Position numbers and translations under genes: made by a program. Source: Ferirhizobium litorale (GTDB lineage Bacteria; Pseudomonadota; Alphaproteobacteria; Rhizobiales; Rhizobiaceae). From it: DNA of 64,000 nucleotides. The DNA lies in the NCBI GenBank assembly GCA_030028905.1, contig JALDYZ010000010.1:62001-126000 (forward strand). The letters are read 5' to 3'. Positions 34,858 to 44,731 of this stretch are shown piece after piece; the stretch's first letter is position 1; each line of letters starts with the position of its first letter. Below the pieces are notes generated by a model. That model had not been told where the DNA came from, did not search any database, and saw only the letters and a program-made list of their open reading frames with translations.

Positions 34858-35185
34858 AGACAGCTCCGAGCGTTGAAGTCGCCCCTATCGCCCAGCCTAC
34901 CAAGTCGCTCGCCATTGCCTATGAGCGACAGGGCCGCCAGAGGACCTGCACGGAATTTTAGTTTTACCTTTCCAGCCCCATGCCGGATTTAAACAGCGGC
35001 ACTTTCATACCCGTGCAGACCGGCTATGCCGTTGCCCGGGTCGGGGAACTTCGTCCCGGCAAATCGATCGATCGGCGGTGTATTTCGCGCAAGATAGTCG
35101 CTATTGTCCTGAGACTATGGGCGGTTCGCGGAACGATCGTCCAACCGTCCAAGAGGCTTGTCCATTTGCGTCTGGAGCTTCGATC
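34858..35185. other. 328-bp spacer without recognised gene
   Basis: Between the LysR stop and the STAND regulator start. The frame of the regulator stays open back to about 35078, but that part does not look like the family. I see no clear repeat or operator. Confidence 0.5.
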
Positions 35186-38092
35186 GTGCGTTCCTATTCC
35201 TTCGGACCATTTGTTCTTTTTCCTGAACGGCAATTGCTGATGCGGGAGCGTACCGCCATTCGTGTCGGTAGCCGTGCCTTGGAAATCCTGGCAGCGCTGG
35301 TTGAGCGTCCCGGCGAACTGGTAAGCAAAGCTGAGCTTGTGTCACGTGCCTGGCCGGACACCTTCGTCGAGCACAGCAATCTCAAGGTCAACGTTGCAGC
35401 TCTTCGTCGGGCCCTTGGCGATACGCCGGACGAAACGCCGTACATAGCGACCGTCAGCGGCCGGGGCTATCGGTTCGTGTCGCCAGTGCGCGTTTCAGGA
35501 AGCGCGGACACCCGTGTTGTTGCAACGTCCCAGGGTGGCCGCACGCACAATCTACCGGCTCCAACGACCCGTCTAGTCGGAAGAAGCGATGCGGTCGATG
35601 CGATCCGGTGCGCCCTTGGGGGATCGCGTCTCTTGACCATCGTAGGCCCTGGTGGCGTCGGCAAGACCAGGTTGGCCCTCGCAATCGCTGGCGAACTGAC
35701 TGCAACCTATGACCACGGCGTCTGGCTTGTTGATCTGGCGACGGTAAGCGATGGTACGCTCGTACCGACGTCGATCGCCACGACGATGGGATTGAGGGTG
35801 CACTCGGCAAACATCGAAGCTGCAATCGCTGCTTTCGCGGTCGAGCGGGAATTCATGCTCGTCCTCGACAATTGTGAGCATGTAATCGAAGCGGTAGCCA
35901 CCTGCGCACAAACGCTGCTGGCAGCAGCAGCAGGAGTGCGGATTCTCGCCACAAGCCGCGAACCTTTGCGTGTTCTCGGGGAACAGATCTATCGTCTGCC
36001 GCCACTCAAGACACCACCCGAAGCAGTCGAACTTTCCGCTGTTCAGGTCTTGGCGTACCCAGCGGTCGAACTGTTCGTCGAACGCGCGACCGGCAGTCGC
36101 AGCGGATTTACGCTAGGCGACGAAAATGCGCCAATCGTGGCAGAGATCTGCCGCAAGCTCGACGGGCTGGCACTCGCGATCGAACTCGCCGCGCCTCGAC
36201 TGGAGGCGTTTAGCACACGCGAACTCCTCGATCTTCTCGCCGATCAAACTCACGTATTGAGCGATATGCGGTGCGGTGACCGTCGCCACCAGACCTTGGC
36301 TGCGACGCTGGACTGGAGTTACGGCCTTCTCGCCGAGCCCGAGCGCGTCCTGTTGCGGCGCCTTTCGGTCTTTGCCGGCGCCTTCAGCCTCGAATCGGCC
36401 TGCGCCGTTGCGGTCGACAAGGGCTGTTCCCGCTTCGAATGCACTGACGGGGTCGCCAGTCTCGTTGCGAAATCGCTTGTGTCGACTGAGAGGGGAGAGC
36501 TCGGAACACACTACAGATTGCTCGATACAACCCGCAGATATGCGCTGCAGAAACTTGTCGAAAGCGGCGAACGCGACCACCTGCGCCAGCGCCACGCCGA
36601 ACATCTCCTTCATCTCGCTGAACGCGCCGAGGCCGAATGGAACATTCGACCGACTGCCCAGTGGCTCGCCGAGTACGGGCGCAAAATCGACGATATCCGC
36701 AGTGCCCTGGGCTGGGCGTTCTCCGGCAACCGCAGCATTGCCATCGGCATAGCGCTTACGGTAGCGGCGATCCCTTTTTGGGAACATCTGTCGCTCGTGG
36801 AAGAGTGCCGAACGAGAGTTGAAGGTGCGCTCAGACGTTGCTTTGCCAATTTCCGTGGTGCGCGCGACAATATGAAGCTCAACCTGGCGCTTGGCACGAC
36901 CTTGCTTCATACACGCGGCCCGCTTCCCGAAGTCGAGTCCGCCTGGACAACCGCGCTCGGTTGCGCCGAGGCGCTCAACGACACCGAATACGAGCTCAGG
37001 TGCCTCTGGGGACTGTGCGACTACTTCACATGGACAGGCGATCATCGGTCATCCCTGGAGATGGCCGACAGGATAAGAAAGTTGGCAACCGATCGCGGTG
37101 ATCTCGCCGCGCGCGATAATGTCGACAGACAGACAGGAACCGCATTGCGATATCTGGGGGAGCCTGGCAAGGCACGGCGTCACCTCGAACGCATGATCGC
37201 CCGATATGTTCCTCCAGTCGCCCGCTCGGACATTGCGCGGTTCCAACTGGACCCACGATCTGCGGCGAGGGGAACCCTTGCAAACGTCTTCTGGCTGCAG
37301 GGGCATCCCGACAAGGCAACCATCATGGCGCAGCGTCAATTGGAAGAGGCGCGGGCCGCCCATCACGCCCTTGCACTCTGCAATGCCATCGTCCACACGA
37401 CCTGCCCCGTTGCGCTGTTGACGGGAGATCTTGTTGTCGCGGAACGCGTGCTCGTCGACATCGAAGCTCATGTTGCGGAGCACGCCATGACCGTCTGGAG
37501 TGCCATGAGCCGCTGCCTGCGTGCAGAGTGGCTGCTGCAGAGCGGCGATGCGTCCGGACTGGCCATATTGAGAAGAGCGCTCGAAGAGCTTCTCGCTGTG
37601 GGTTTTCGCATGCGTTGTCCTTTCTATATCGGCGTCTACGCTGCGGGTCTGGGGGAACATGGAGACCTCGTTGCGGGACGGGCAGCGATCGACGAGGCAA
37701 TCTCGCTTTCGGCATCGACCGGCGAAATCTGGTGCATGCCGGAACTGCTGCGCATAAAGGCGGATTTGTTGCGCAAGGAAGGCACCCACCGGGTAGCCGA
37801 AGCCGCAGAAGCGCTCAATCTGCAGGCGCTCGATCTAGCGCGGCGGCAGGGCGCACTGTCATGGGAGTTGCGCGCCGCAACGGCTCTCGCCGAGCATTGG
37901 CTTCAGGCGGGCCAGTGCGCAAAGGCCGGCGGACTTCTGGCACCGATTTATCGACGTTTCGGCGAAGGCTTCACCACCCGCGATGTGCTCAGGGCGCGTT
38001 CGCTGCTCGATACCGTGGGAGATGGTGGCGGGAGACGGTTTGCCGCGGGCTCTGAAACGCGGCGCGGCAAGCGTACCCATGCCAATCCCTAA
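35186..38092 (+). CDS. STAND regulator: winged-helix + NB-ARC ATPase + helical repeats
   Basis: About 968 residues from the chosen GTG (GGAG 8 bases upstream); longer starts at 35117 or 35078 are possible. Residues 1-100 are an OmpR-type winged helix (ALEILAALVERPGELVSKAE, VNVAALRRALGD, SGRGYRFVSPV). Residues 125-400 are an NTPase: Walker A GPGGVGKTRLAL, Walker B LVLDNCEHV, sensor ILATSREPLRVLG, and GLALAIELAA, where the family usually has GLPLA. The remaining roughly 550 residues are helical, TPR-like. Such proteins are ATP-dependent signal-integrating switches. It is monocistronic, with no obvious target beside it. Confidence 0.88.
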   Translation: MRSYSFGPFVLFPERQLLMRERTAIRVGSRALEILAALVERPGELVSKAELVSRAWPDTFVEHSNLKVNVAALRRALGDTPDETPYIATVSGRGYRFVSPVRVSGSADTRVVATSQGGRTHNLPAPTTRLVGRSDAVDAIRCALGGSRLLTIVGPGGVGKTRLALAIAGELTATYDHGVWLVDLATVSDGTLVPTSIATTMGLRVHSANIEAAIAAFAVEREFMLVLDNCEHVIEAVATCAQTLLAAAAGVRILATSREPLRVLGEQIYRLPPLKTPPEAVELSAVQVLAYPAVELFVERATGSRSGFTLGDENAPIVAEICRKLDGLALAIELAAPRLEAFSTRELLDLLADQTHVLSDMRCGDRRHQTLAATLDWSYGLLAEPERVLLRRLSVFAGAFSLESACAVAVDKGCSRFECTDGVASLVAKSLVSTERGELGTHYRLLDTTRRYALQKLVESGERDHLRQRHAEHLLHLAERAEAEWNIRPTAQWLAEYGRKIDDIRSALGWAFSGNRSIAIGIALTVAAIPFWEHLSLVEECRTRVEGALRRCFANFRGARDNMKLNLALGTTLLHTRGPLPEVESAWTTALGCAEALNDTEYELRCLWGLCDYFTWTGDHRSSLEMADRIRKLATDRGDLAARDNVDRQTGTALRYLGEPGKARRHLERMIARYVPPVARSDIARFQLDPRSAARGTLANVFWLQGHPDKATIMAQRQLEEARAAHHALALCNAIVHTTCPVALLTGDLVVAERVLVDIEAHVAEHAMTVWSAMSRCLRAEWLLQSGDASGLAILRRALEELLAVGFRMRCPFYIGVYAAGLGEHGDLVAGRAAIDEAISLSASTGEIWCMPELLRIKADLLRKEGTHRVAEAAEALNLQALDLARRQGALSWELRAATALAEHWLQAGQCAKAGGLLAPIYRRFGEGFTTRDVLRARSLLDTVGDGGGRRFAAGSETRRGKRTHANP

Positions 38093-38351
38093 CTAGAACG
38101 TCGGGCTTTTCAGTACCTTCGGCGTTCGGAGCCTATTCATGCGAAAAAGAACGTCGGATGGAAGCGCCCTTGACCGTCGAGGAAGACTACTCCCTTACGC
38201 CTGCCTGGTCGGTGGAGTTGCCGCCGCTCCAGGACGCTCGCCGTACATTTCGTAACGTTTCTGAGATCGACCGGGTCGTTGCCCGCGACGCTCGTTAGTA
38301 TCCGGACATGGCGGGCAACCGGCTCTGTTCTTGGCTCTAGCTAATATTTGA

Positions 38352-39116
38352 TCAGTGAACGATCTGGCTTAGAAAATTCCTGGTGCGCTCATTGCTCGGC
38401 GCATCGAAAAACAGGTCTGGGACATTGCTTTCGACAATCGCACCTTGATCCATGAACACAACTCGGTCGGCGACACGCCGCGCAAACCCCATCTCATGGG
38501 TTACGACGATCATCGTCATGCCCTCCTCCGCAAGCGACACCATTGTATCAAGAACTTCCTTGACCATTTCCGGGTCCAGCGCTGATGTCGGCTCGTCGAA
38601 CAACATGACCTTTGGCGCCATGCACAAGGCGCGGGCGATCGCCACGCGCTGCTGCTGTCCGCCCGATAACTGACCAGGATACTTCTGCGCCTGCTCAGGG
38701 ATACGTACGCGCTCCAGAAATTGCATACCCCGCTCCTCCGCAAGCTTTCGCGGCGCGCCGCGCGACAGGATCTGCGGCAGCGCGCAGTTTTCGAGGACCG
38801 ACAGATGCGGAAACAGGTTGAAGTGCTGGAAGACCATGCCAACATCGCGGCGGATCGCATCGATGTTCTTCAGGCTGTCATTCAACGTCACGCCATTGAC
38901 GATGATTTCCCCCCGCTGATGTTCCTCGAGATGATTGACGCAGCGAATGAGCGTCGATTTTCCTGAACCCGATGGGCCGCAGATAACGATGCGCTCGCCC
39001 GGCCCCACCGAGAGATTGACATTGCGCAGGGCATGGTAATTTCCGTACCACTTGTCGACGTTCTTGATCGAGATAGCGGCTTCGCCGACCGCGGCGGTTT
39101 GATCGAGCGACGTCAT
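38352..39116 (-). CDS. Amino-acid ABC transporter ATP-binding protein
   Basis: A 254-residue polar-amino-acid ATPase (GlnQ/AapP type): Walker [17 protein letters not shown]-loop [11 protein letters not shown], signature [15 protein letters not shown], Walker [18 protein letters not shown]-loop [10 protein letters not shown]. It is last of a five-gene unit and overlaps the preceding permease by ATGA. It powers import of the amino acid handled by the upstream lyase. It is a paralogue of the ATPase at 62734. Confidence 0.95.
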   Translation of the reverse strand: MTSLDQTAAVGEAAISIKNVDKWYGNYHALRNVNLSVGPGERIVICGPSGSGKSTLIRCVNHLEEHQRGEIIVNGVTLNDSLKNIDAIRRDVGMVFQHFNLFPHLSVLENCALPQILSRGAPRKLAEERGMQFLERVRIPEQAQKYPGQLSGGQQQRVAIARALCMAPKVMLFDEPTSALDPEMVKEVLDTMVSLAEEGMTMIVVTHEMGFARRVADRVVFMDQGAIVESNVPDLFFDAPSNERTRNFLSQIVH

Positions 39117-40219
39117 CGGTAATCCTTTGCCTTGACGCGCATTTCGAGCCAGCGCGCGTAATAAGAGATGCCGACGCAGATTGCGAAATAGATCAGCCCA
39201 ACGAACAGATAGGCTTCGGCATATGGGGCCGGCCAGACTGGATCCATGGCAGCCGAACGGCTTGCACTCAGCATGTCGAAGACGCCGACGATCATCACGA
39301 GACTGGTGTTCTTGACCATGATGATCGCCGTGTTGGTCAGCGGGGGAATGACTTTCTGGATCGCCTGTGGCAGGACGATATACGGGATCGCCTTCCAATG
39401 CGGGATACCCAGCGCCTTGGCCGCCTCGATCTGCCCGGCCGGAATGGCCTGCAGCCCTCCCCGGATCACTTCGGCAAGATAAGCGGCGGCAAACACAGTC
39501 AGGGCGGCGAATGTTCTGCCCAGCTTGTCGATTGTCCAGCTCGGCGGCAACAAAAGCGGCAGCAGGATGGAGGCGACAAAGAGCAGACCGACCAAGGGAA
39601 GACCGCGGATCGTCTCTATCAGCCCGACAGAGAGAAGCCTCGGGATCGGCAGTTTGGAGCGACGGCCAAGCGCCAGAAAGATCGCGAAGGGAAAGCCCAG
39701 GCCGAGCGAAAGAAGTGCCAGCAGCAAGGTTACCGGCAGGCCACCCCATTGCGATGTCGGGACGAATGCCATCCCTGCAAAACCGCCCCACATCAGACCC
39801 AGCATGATCGCGATGGCAGCCGACCAGGCGACAACCAACTTCCGCCCCCAAAGCGACGGCGACAGCGATACCAGAACCATCACGAGAATGAGCGCCATGA
39901 CGATTATCGGGCGCCATTGTTCGTCCGGCGGATAGAGACCGAACAGGATGAACCGAAGTTTTGCGCCGATAAATGCCCAGCAAGCGCCACCGGAGCGGCA
40001 GGCGGCCGGATCACCCACGGCCCAGGATGCATCGACGACACCCCATTTGAGCGCCGGCAACAGCGACAGGACGACGGCAATAGCGCCAATTGATAGTACA
40101 GCGCTCAGAAAGTCGCCGAACAGCGCTTTCAGGACCGGTGCCCGTTTCGCAGAGGGTGCCTTTTGTGCCGGCCTGATTTCGGTCGAAACATATGCGTCGG
40201 TTATGGAAAGGCTTGTCAT
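39113..40219 (-). CDS. Amino-acid ABC transporter permease (AapM/BztC type)
   Basis: A 368-residue inner-membrane permease. The longer N-terminal part with extra helices ([20 protein letters not shown] and following) is characteristic of the Aap/Bzt general amino-acid permeases. The EAA loop is [20 protein letters not shown]. It overlaps genes on both sides by ATGA, so translation is coupled. It pairs with the BztB-like permease to form the membrane channel. Confidence 0.92.
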   Translation of the reverse strand: MTSLSITDAYVSTEIRPAQKAPSAKRAPVLKALFGDFLSAVLSIGAIAVVLSLLPALKWGVVDASWAVGDPAACRSGGACWAFIGAKLRFILFGLYPPDEQWRPIIVMALILVMVLVSLSPSLWGRKLVVAWSAAIAIMLGLMWGGFAGMAFVPTSQWGGLPVTLLLALLSLGLGFPFAIFLALGRRSKLPIPRLLSVGLIETIRGLPLVGLLFVASILLPLLLPPSWTIDKLGRTFAALTVFAAAYLAEVIRGGLQAIPAGQIEAAKALGIPHWKAIPYIVLPQAIQKVIPPLTNTAIIMVKNTSLVMIVGVFDMLSASRSAAMDPVWPAPYAEAYLFVGLIYFAICVGISYYARWLEMRVKAKDYR

Positions 40220-41340
40220 CGCGTCACCAGCGCCACATGGGCATTGTACCAGTTCATGAATATTGAAACGGCGATGCTGATCGTGAGAAAGACGGCGAGC
40301 AGGATCGAAATGCTCTCGATCGCCTGGCCTGTCTGGTTGATGACGGTACCGACCACAAGGCCGAGTTCGGGATAGCCGACGGCCAGCGCGAGCGTCGTGT
40401 TCTTCACCGTCGAAAGATATTGTGAGGTCATCGGCGGAATGATGATGCGCAGGGCCTGCGGGATGATGATGCGAAACATGGTCTGGCGCTCAGGGAGGCC
40501 GAGCGCCCTCCCCGCCTCCCATTGCCCCCGTGACACCGCTTCGATCCCTCCGCGAATGACCTCACTAATGAATACCGCCGTATAGATGACGAGGCCGAGC
40601 ATGAGCGCGGCAAATTCTGGAGAAAGCCGCAGGCCGCCGACGAAATTAAAGCCTTCCAGTTTCGGAACACTAAATGTCGGCTCGAGCAATGTGATCGCAG
40701 CAACAATGATCGCAGCAACTGCTCCCCATGATATCGACGAGCGCAGCGCAACAGGAAGGCCTCGGCGCAGGATGGCAGCCCCGATGAGAACGAGAACGAC
40801 GACAGCAATAAACATATCGCCCTGGGAGCCGAGTGACAGCGAGGGGAGATAGAGTCCTCGAAGTGAGAGATAGACCCCAGGAAGCGGATTGAAGGCCAGC
40901 CGTGGTGCCGGTAGCAGCGTTGTTGCCAGCGCGTACCAGAACAGCAGTTGTACGATCAGCGGCATGTTCCGCACCCCGCCGACAAAGATCGCTGCCATGT
41001 TCGAGGCCAACGGATTGCGCGACAGGCGTACAAGGGCGATCAGTAGACCCGCAATCGTTGATGCCACGATTGCGATGAGTGAGATCGCAGCCGTATTCGC
41101 TACCCCTACGACGTAAGCCCATCCGAACGTGTCGGAAGGATCGTACGGCAGCACGCTTTCCGAGATCGGAAAGTTGGCCTGCCGATCCAGATAGTCGAAG
41201 CCGACGCGGATGCCGCGTGCGGCGAGATTGGTGGCTGTGTTTGACCACAGCCAATAGAGAAGGCCAGCAAAGGCCGCGAACAGCAGGACCTGCAACGCGG
41301 TATTCCTGACGCGACGATTGTCCCAGAGAGTTGACAGCAT
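40216..41340 (-). CDS. Amino-acid ABC transporter permease (AapQ/BztB type)
   Basis: A 374-residue permease with about eight membrane helices. LLYWLWSNTATNLAARGI and FPISESVLPYDPSDTFGWAY are typical of the AapQ group. The EAA loop is EAGRALGLPERQTMFRIIIP. The ATG with GGAG 7 bases upstream was preferred over an in-frame GTG four codons earlier. The gene follows the binding-protein gene by 16 bases. Confidence 0.92.
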   Translation of the reverse strand: MLSTLWDNRRVRNTALQVLLFAAFAGLLYWLWSNTATNLAARGIRVGFDYLDRQANFPISESVLPYDPSDTFGWAYVVGVANTAAISLIAIVASTIAGLLIALVRLSRNPLASNMAAIFVGGVRNMPLIVQLLFWYALATTLLPAPRLAFNPLPGVYLSLRGLYLPSLSLGSQGDMFIAVVVLVLIGAAILRRGLPVALRSSISWGAVAAIIVAAITLLEPTFSVPKLEGFNFVGGLRLSPEFAALMLGLVIYTAVFISEVIRGGIEAVSRGQWEAGRALGLPERQTMFRIIIPQALRIIIPPMTSQYLSTVKNTTLALAVGYPELGLVVGTVINQTGQAIESISILLAVFLTISIAVSIFMNWYNAHVALVTR

Positions 41341-41356
41341 GCCGGCCTCCACGCCC

Positions 41357-42382
41357 TTACTGGAAGGCCAGCGGGAACATCAGACCACCATCGGAAAACA
41401 GGCGGTTGGCGCCACGGTCCAGTTTCAGCGGACTATCCTTGCCAATGTTGCGGTCAAACATTTCACCGTAGTTTCCGAGCTGGGCGATGATGTGAGCCGC
41501 GAATTTTTCATCGAGGCCGAGCGCGGAGCCATTGCCGGGTTCGACGCCGAGGAAGCGCTTGACACGCGGATCCTCAGACGTTTCCATCTCGGCTACGTTC
41601 GCCTGTGTGATACCGAGCTGCTCACCCGCGATCAGGGCCTGGATCGACCAGTTGACGATATCGAGCCACTGGTCATCGCCGTGACGAACGGCCGGCGTCA
41701 GGGCGTCCATGAAGCGGGTGGCGGGAAAGATCACGTAATCATCTGCATTCTCGGCTTTGGTGGCGCGGATCGAGGCCAGTGCCGCCGCATCCGTGATCAA
41801 CGCGTCGCAGCGGCCTGAGAAAAATGCCTGGCTGACGGCCGAGCTGTTTTCGAAGACGACCGGCTTCAGGCCGAGGTTATGCTCCTTGGATACGTCGTTC
41901 GCCACGACTTCCGTGGTGGACCCGGTCTGGACACAAACCGAGGCACCCGTCATGTCCTCGACCTTGGTGACGCCGAGCGACTTCGGCATCATGAAGCCGG
42001 TGAATTCGAAATAGTTGGGTGTCGTGAAGTTGAGTCCACTGGCGTCGCGACGCAGCGTCCATGTGAAGGTTCGCGGCAGAATGTCGATTTCGCCGGTCTG
42101 AAGCGCCGGCACGCGCTGCTGGCCGCTCAACGGAACGAACTCGACCTTGTCCTTGTCGTTGAAGATGGCGACGGCGACGGCCCGGCAGGTTTCTACATCG
42201 AGGCCGCGCCAGTAACCTTTGTCGTCCGGCGCGCCGAAGCCGACCGTCCCTTGGCTCGATGCGCATTTAAGAAAGCCTCTAGCCTTGACCGCATCAAGCG
42301 TCGGTCCTGCCAGCGCCGGAGACAGTCCGGCGCCGAGCACGGTGGAGAGCATAAGGCTCAGTCCCAGAATTTTCGATCGCAT
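41357..42382 (-). CDS. Amino-acid ABC transporter substrate-binding protein (AapJ/BztA type)
   Basis: A 341-residue periplasmic binding protein. The signal peptide ILGLSLMLSTVLGAGLSPAL precedes LAG-P. The start of the mature part, TLDAVKARGFLKCASSQGTV, and the segment TFTWTLRRDASGLNF are AapJ/BztA hallmarks. It binds amino acids; specificity cannot be read. It follows the lyase gene by 39 bases, linking the imported amino acid to that enzyme. Confidence 0.93.
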   Translation of the reverse strand: MRSKILGLSLMLSTVLGAGLSPALAGPTLDAVKARGFLKCASSQGTVGFGAPDDKGYWRGLDVETCRAVAVAIFNDKDKVEFVPLSGQQRVPALQTGEIDILPRTFTWTLRRDASGLNFTTPNYFEFTGFMMPKSLGVTKVEDMTGASVCVQTGSTTEVVANDVSKEHNLGLKPVVFENSSAVSQAFFSGRCDALITDAAALASIRATKAENADDYVIFPATRFMDALTPAVRHGDDQWLDIVNWSIQALIAGEQLGITQANVAEMETSEDPRVKRFLGVEPGNGSALGLDEKFAAHIIAQLGNYGEMFDRNIGKDSPLKLDRGANRLFSDGGLMFPLAFQ

Positions 42383-42421
42383 GTCATTCCCCTTTTTTTG
42401 ATACTGCAATTTCAAGATTGC

Positions 42422-43612
42422 CTAGCGTGCGCGTGCGACCGTGCCCGTGCGGCAGACGATATCGTCAAAGAAGGTCTCGATATCGGTCTGAAGATCCGCG
42501 GGATCCTCCAAGCCCACGCTGATCCTCAGGACCAGGTCGTCCTCGACCCAGTTCGTGGCGCTGCGGTTCTGCCTGACTGGCATTGGTGCAATCAGACTGC
42601 GGGTTCCGCCCCAGGACGCGCCGATGGCAATGGTCTTGAGGACATCGAGTGCCGCTGCTGCGTGTGGAACAGCGGCCGGCTTCAGCACGACGCTGAATAC
42701 GCCGCTCACACCGAGGAAATCGCGCTTCCAGATGTCGTGACCGGGAAAGGCGGGGAGCGACGGAAACAGCACGCGCTCCACCAACGGATGGCGCTCGATC
42801 CAATCGATGAGCTTTGCCGCACCATCCGCAGCATGCTTGAGCCGCACCCCAAGCGTCTCCATTCCACGCAGGACAAGCGTTGCGTCGTCTGGAGAGACCC
42901 CGATACCGAACCGACCAAGGGTGGAGCGGATTGGCGTGATCAACTCCTCGCTTCGGACGGTGATCGATCCCATCAGCAAATCCGAATGCCCGGATATGTA
43001 CTTTGTGAGCGCCTCGGTGACGAGGTCCGCGCCGAGCGCAAGCGGCTTGTAGTTCAGAGGCGTTGCCCAGGTATTGTCGCAGCCGACGAGTGCGCCATGG
43101 CGATGCGCGATCTCGGCAATTGCCGGGAGGTCCTGAATCTCCATCGTCGTCGAACCGGGAGACTCGCACCAGACAAGCTTGGTCCGATCATCGATCTTGG
43201 TCTTGAGGTCTTCTACCGATACCGGGTCGTAGTAGGCGACTTCAACGCCAAACCGCGAAAGATCACGATTCGCGAAGTCGCGAACCGGCGGATAGGACGT
43301 GTCGGCAATCAAAATCTTGTCGCCGGCCTTCATAAGCGAGAGGATGGCAACCGAATTCGCAGCCTGCCCGGAAGGGACAAGAAAGGTCCGCACGCCTTGT
43401 TCAAGCGCGGTCAGCTTGGCCTCGAGCGTCCGTGTCGTCGGCGTGCCATACAGACCATATGTATAGCCTTCATGCCCTCGCTGCCCTCTCGTGGCATAGG
43501 CCTCGGCATTCTTGAAGACGATAGTCGATGCGCGGTGCGTGGCAACGCCGAGTGCCTCGAAGCCGTCGGTTTTGACATCCGGTGTCACAACGCATTGCGT
43601 TAGGTCTTTCAT
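42422..43612 (-). CDS. metC: Cystathionine beta-lyase-like PLP enzyme
   Basis: A 396-residue trans-sulfuration enzyme (Cys/Met metabolism, fold type I PLP). The substrate loop YTYGLYGTPTTRTLEAKL, the cofactor stretch VPSGQAANSVAIL and the Schiff-base Lys in TEALTKYISGHSDLL are all present. It probably cleaves cystathionine or another sulfur amino acid to homocysteine or a thiol, pyruvate and ammonia. It is the first gene of the unit with the complete amino-acid ABC importer, divergent from a LysR. This makes a catabolic system for an imported sulfur amino acid plausible. Confidence 0.88.
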   Translation of the reverse strand: MKDLTQCVVTPDVKTDGFEALGVATHRASTIVFKNAEAYATRGQRGHEGYTYGLYGTPTTRTLEAKLTALEQGVRTFLVPSGQAANSVAILSLMKAGDKILIADTSYPPVRDFANRDLSRFGVEVAYYDPVSVEDLKTKIDDRTKLVWCESPGSTTMEIQDLPAIAEIAHRHGALVGCDNTWATPLNYKPLALGADLVTEALTKYISGHSDLLMGSITVRSEELITPIRSTLGRFGIGVSPDDATLVLRGMETLGVRLKHAADGAAKLIDWIERHPLVERVLFPSLPAFPGHDIWKRDFLGVSGVFSVVLKPAAVPHAAAALDVLKTIAIGASWGGTRSLIAPMPVRQNRSATNWVEDDLVLRISVGLEDPADLQTDIETFFDDIVCRTGTVARAR

Positions 43613-43720
43613 TCCGCTTCACCCCGAGCAATTTCTTTGCAGAGATTAAAACATGGGCGTATCAATTCCGTCCAATATCATTATCCTGATACCTTATTCC
43701 CTGTGGTTATAGGTTTGGAT

Positions 43721-44608
43721 ATGAATATCCGTCAGGTAGAAGTTTTCCATGCCGTCATGACCAATACGACGGCCTCCCGCGCGGCCGAAGTCTTGCGCAT
43801 ATCGCAACCTGCCGTCAGCAAGGCGATCCAGGAACTGGAGCGAGATATTGGCTTCCAGCTGTTCCGACGCGAACGCGGACGGATGTTTCCAACCGCGGAA
43901 GCACACATATTCTTCAGGGAGGTAGAAGGATCCTTTTCGGGTCTGACGAAGCTGAAAAGCGCTGCCGCAAGGATTCGCGACTTTGGATCGGGAGAGATCA
44001 AGGTCGCGAGCCTGTCTGCACTCAGTACGAATGTGCTGCCGCGCGCGCTTCGCGGGTTTCAATCGAAGCACCCGAATGTAGCCATAGCCTTCCAAGCTCA
44101 ATTGTCGTCCACGGTAAAAGATCTCGTCGCTTCCGGGCAGGTGGATGTGGGGCTTGCCGCCGACGAGATTGAGACAGATGGCGTCGAGGTCAGGCCGTTC
44201 GCTCGCTACCGAGCCGCGATCGCCATACCTGATGGGCATCGATTTGAGGATGCGGAAGAGATAACTCCGGAGGACCTCAATGGTGAAGCTTTCATTGCGC
44301 TGTCACCGGAGGACACCACGCGCCGCGCGGCTGAGGCGATTTTCCTGGATAGGTCAGTCAAGCCGAAGGTCGTTCTGGAGACACCATATTCGACAACAAT
44401 ATGTGCCATGGTCCAGGCCGGGCTCGGGATCGGCATGATCAATCCGATGACGGCGGAACCTTATGTCGGACGCGGGCTCAAAGTCATTCCATTCAACCCG
44501 GCGGTCTACTTCCGGACGTTGCTGGTGCTGCCGCCGAACAAGTATCCCTCGCGCATCGTCTCCGACTTCGTCGAAGAGGTTATGCGGCACTCCGTATTTC
44601 AGAAATAA
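43721..44608 (+). CDS. LysR family transcriptional regulator
   Basis: A 295-residue LysR protein. The helix-turn-helix includes TTASRAAEVLRISQPAVSKA followed by LFRRERGRMFPTAEA, close to the OccR/NocR amino-acid-responsive group. The ATG giving MNIRQVEVFHAVM was chosen because this is the typical start; the frame is open 28 codons further. It is divergent from the lyase-ABC operon with a 108-base spacer and is most likely its activator, with the transported amino acid as inducer. Confidence 0.9.
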   Translation: MNIRQVEVFHAVMTNTTASRAAEVLRISQPAVSKAIQELERDIGFQLFRRERGRMFPTAEAHIFFREVEGSFSGLTKLKSAAARIRDFGSGEIKVASLSALSTNVLPRALRGFQSKHPNVAIAFQAQLSSTVKDLVASGQVDVGLAADEIETDGVEVRPFARYRAAIAIPDGHRFEDAEEITPEDLNGEAFIALSPEDTTRRAAEAIFLDRSVKPKVVLETPYSTTICAMVQAGLGIGMINPMTAEPYVGRGLKVIPFNPAVYFRTLLVLPPNKYPSRIVSDFVEEVMRHSVFQK

Positions 44609-44731
44609 GTTCGCCGCTTCCTCCAGCTTCCGAAACAAGGACGGTCACAAGGTCGAGTTCCTGACGTCGAACTGCGGTTCAGGCGGCTACATGGATCAGC
44701 CGGCCAAGATGCATGCGCTGGCGACCACGGC

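Noticed and set aside
41879-43603. Open frame of 574 codons on the plus strand
   Set aside because: It is antisense to the lyase and binding-protein genes, which have clear family motifs; the open frame comes from high GC.
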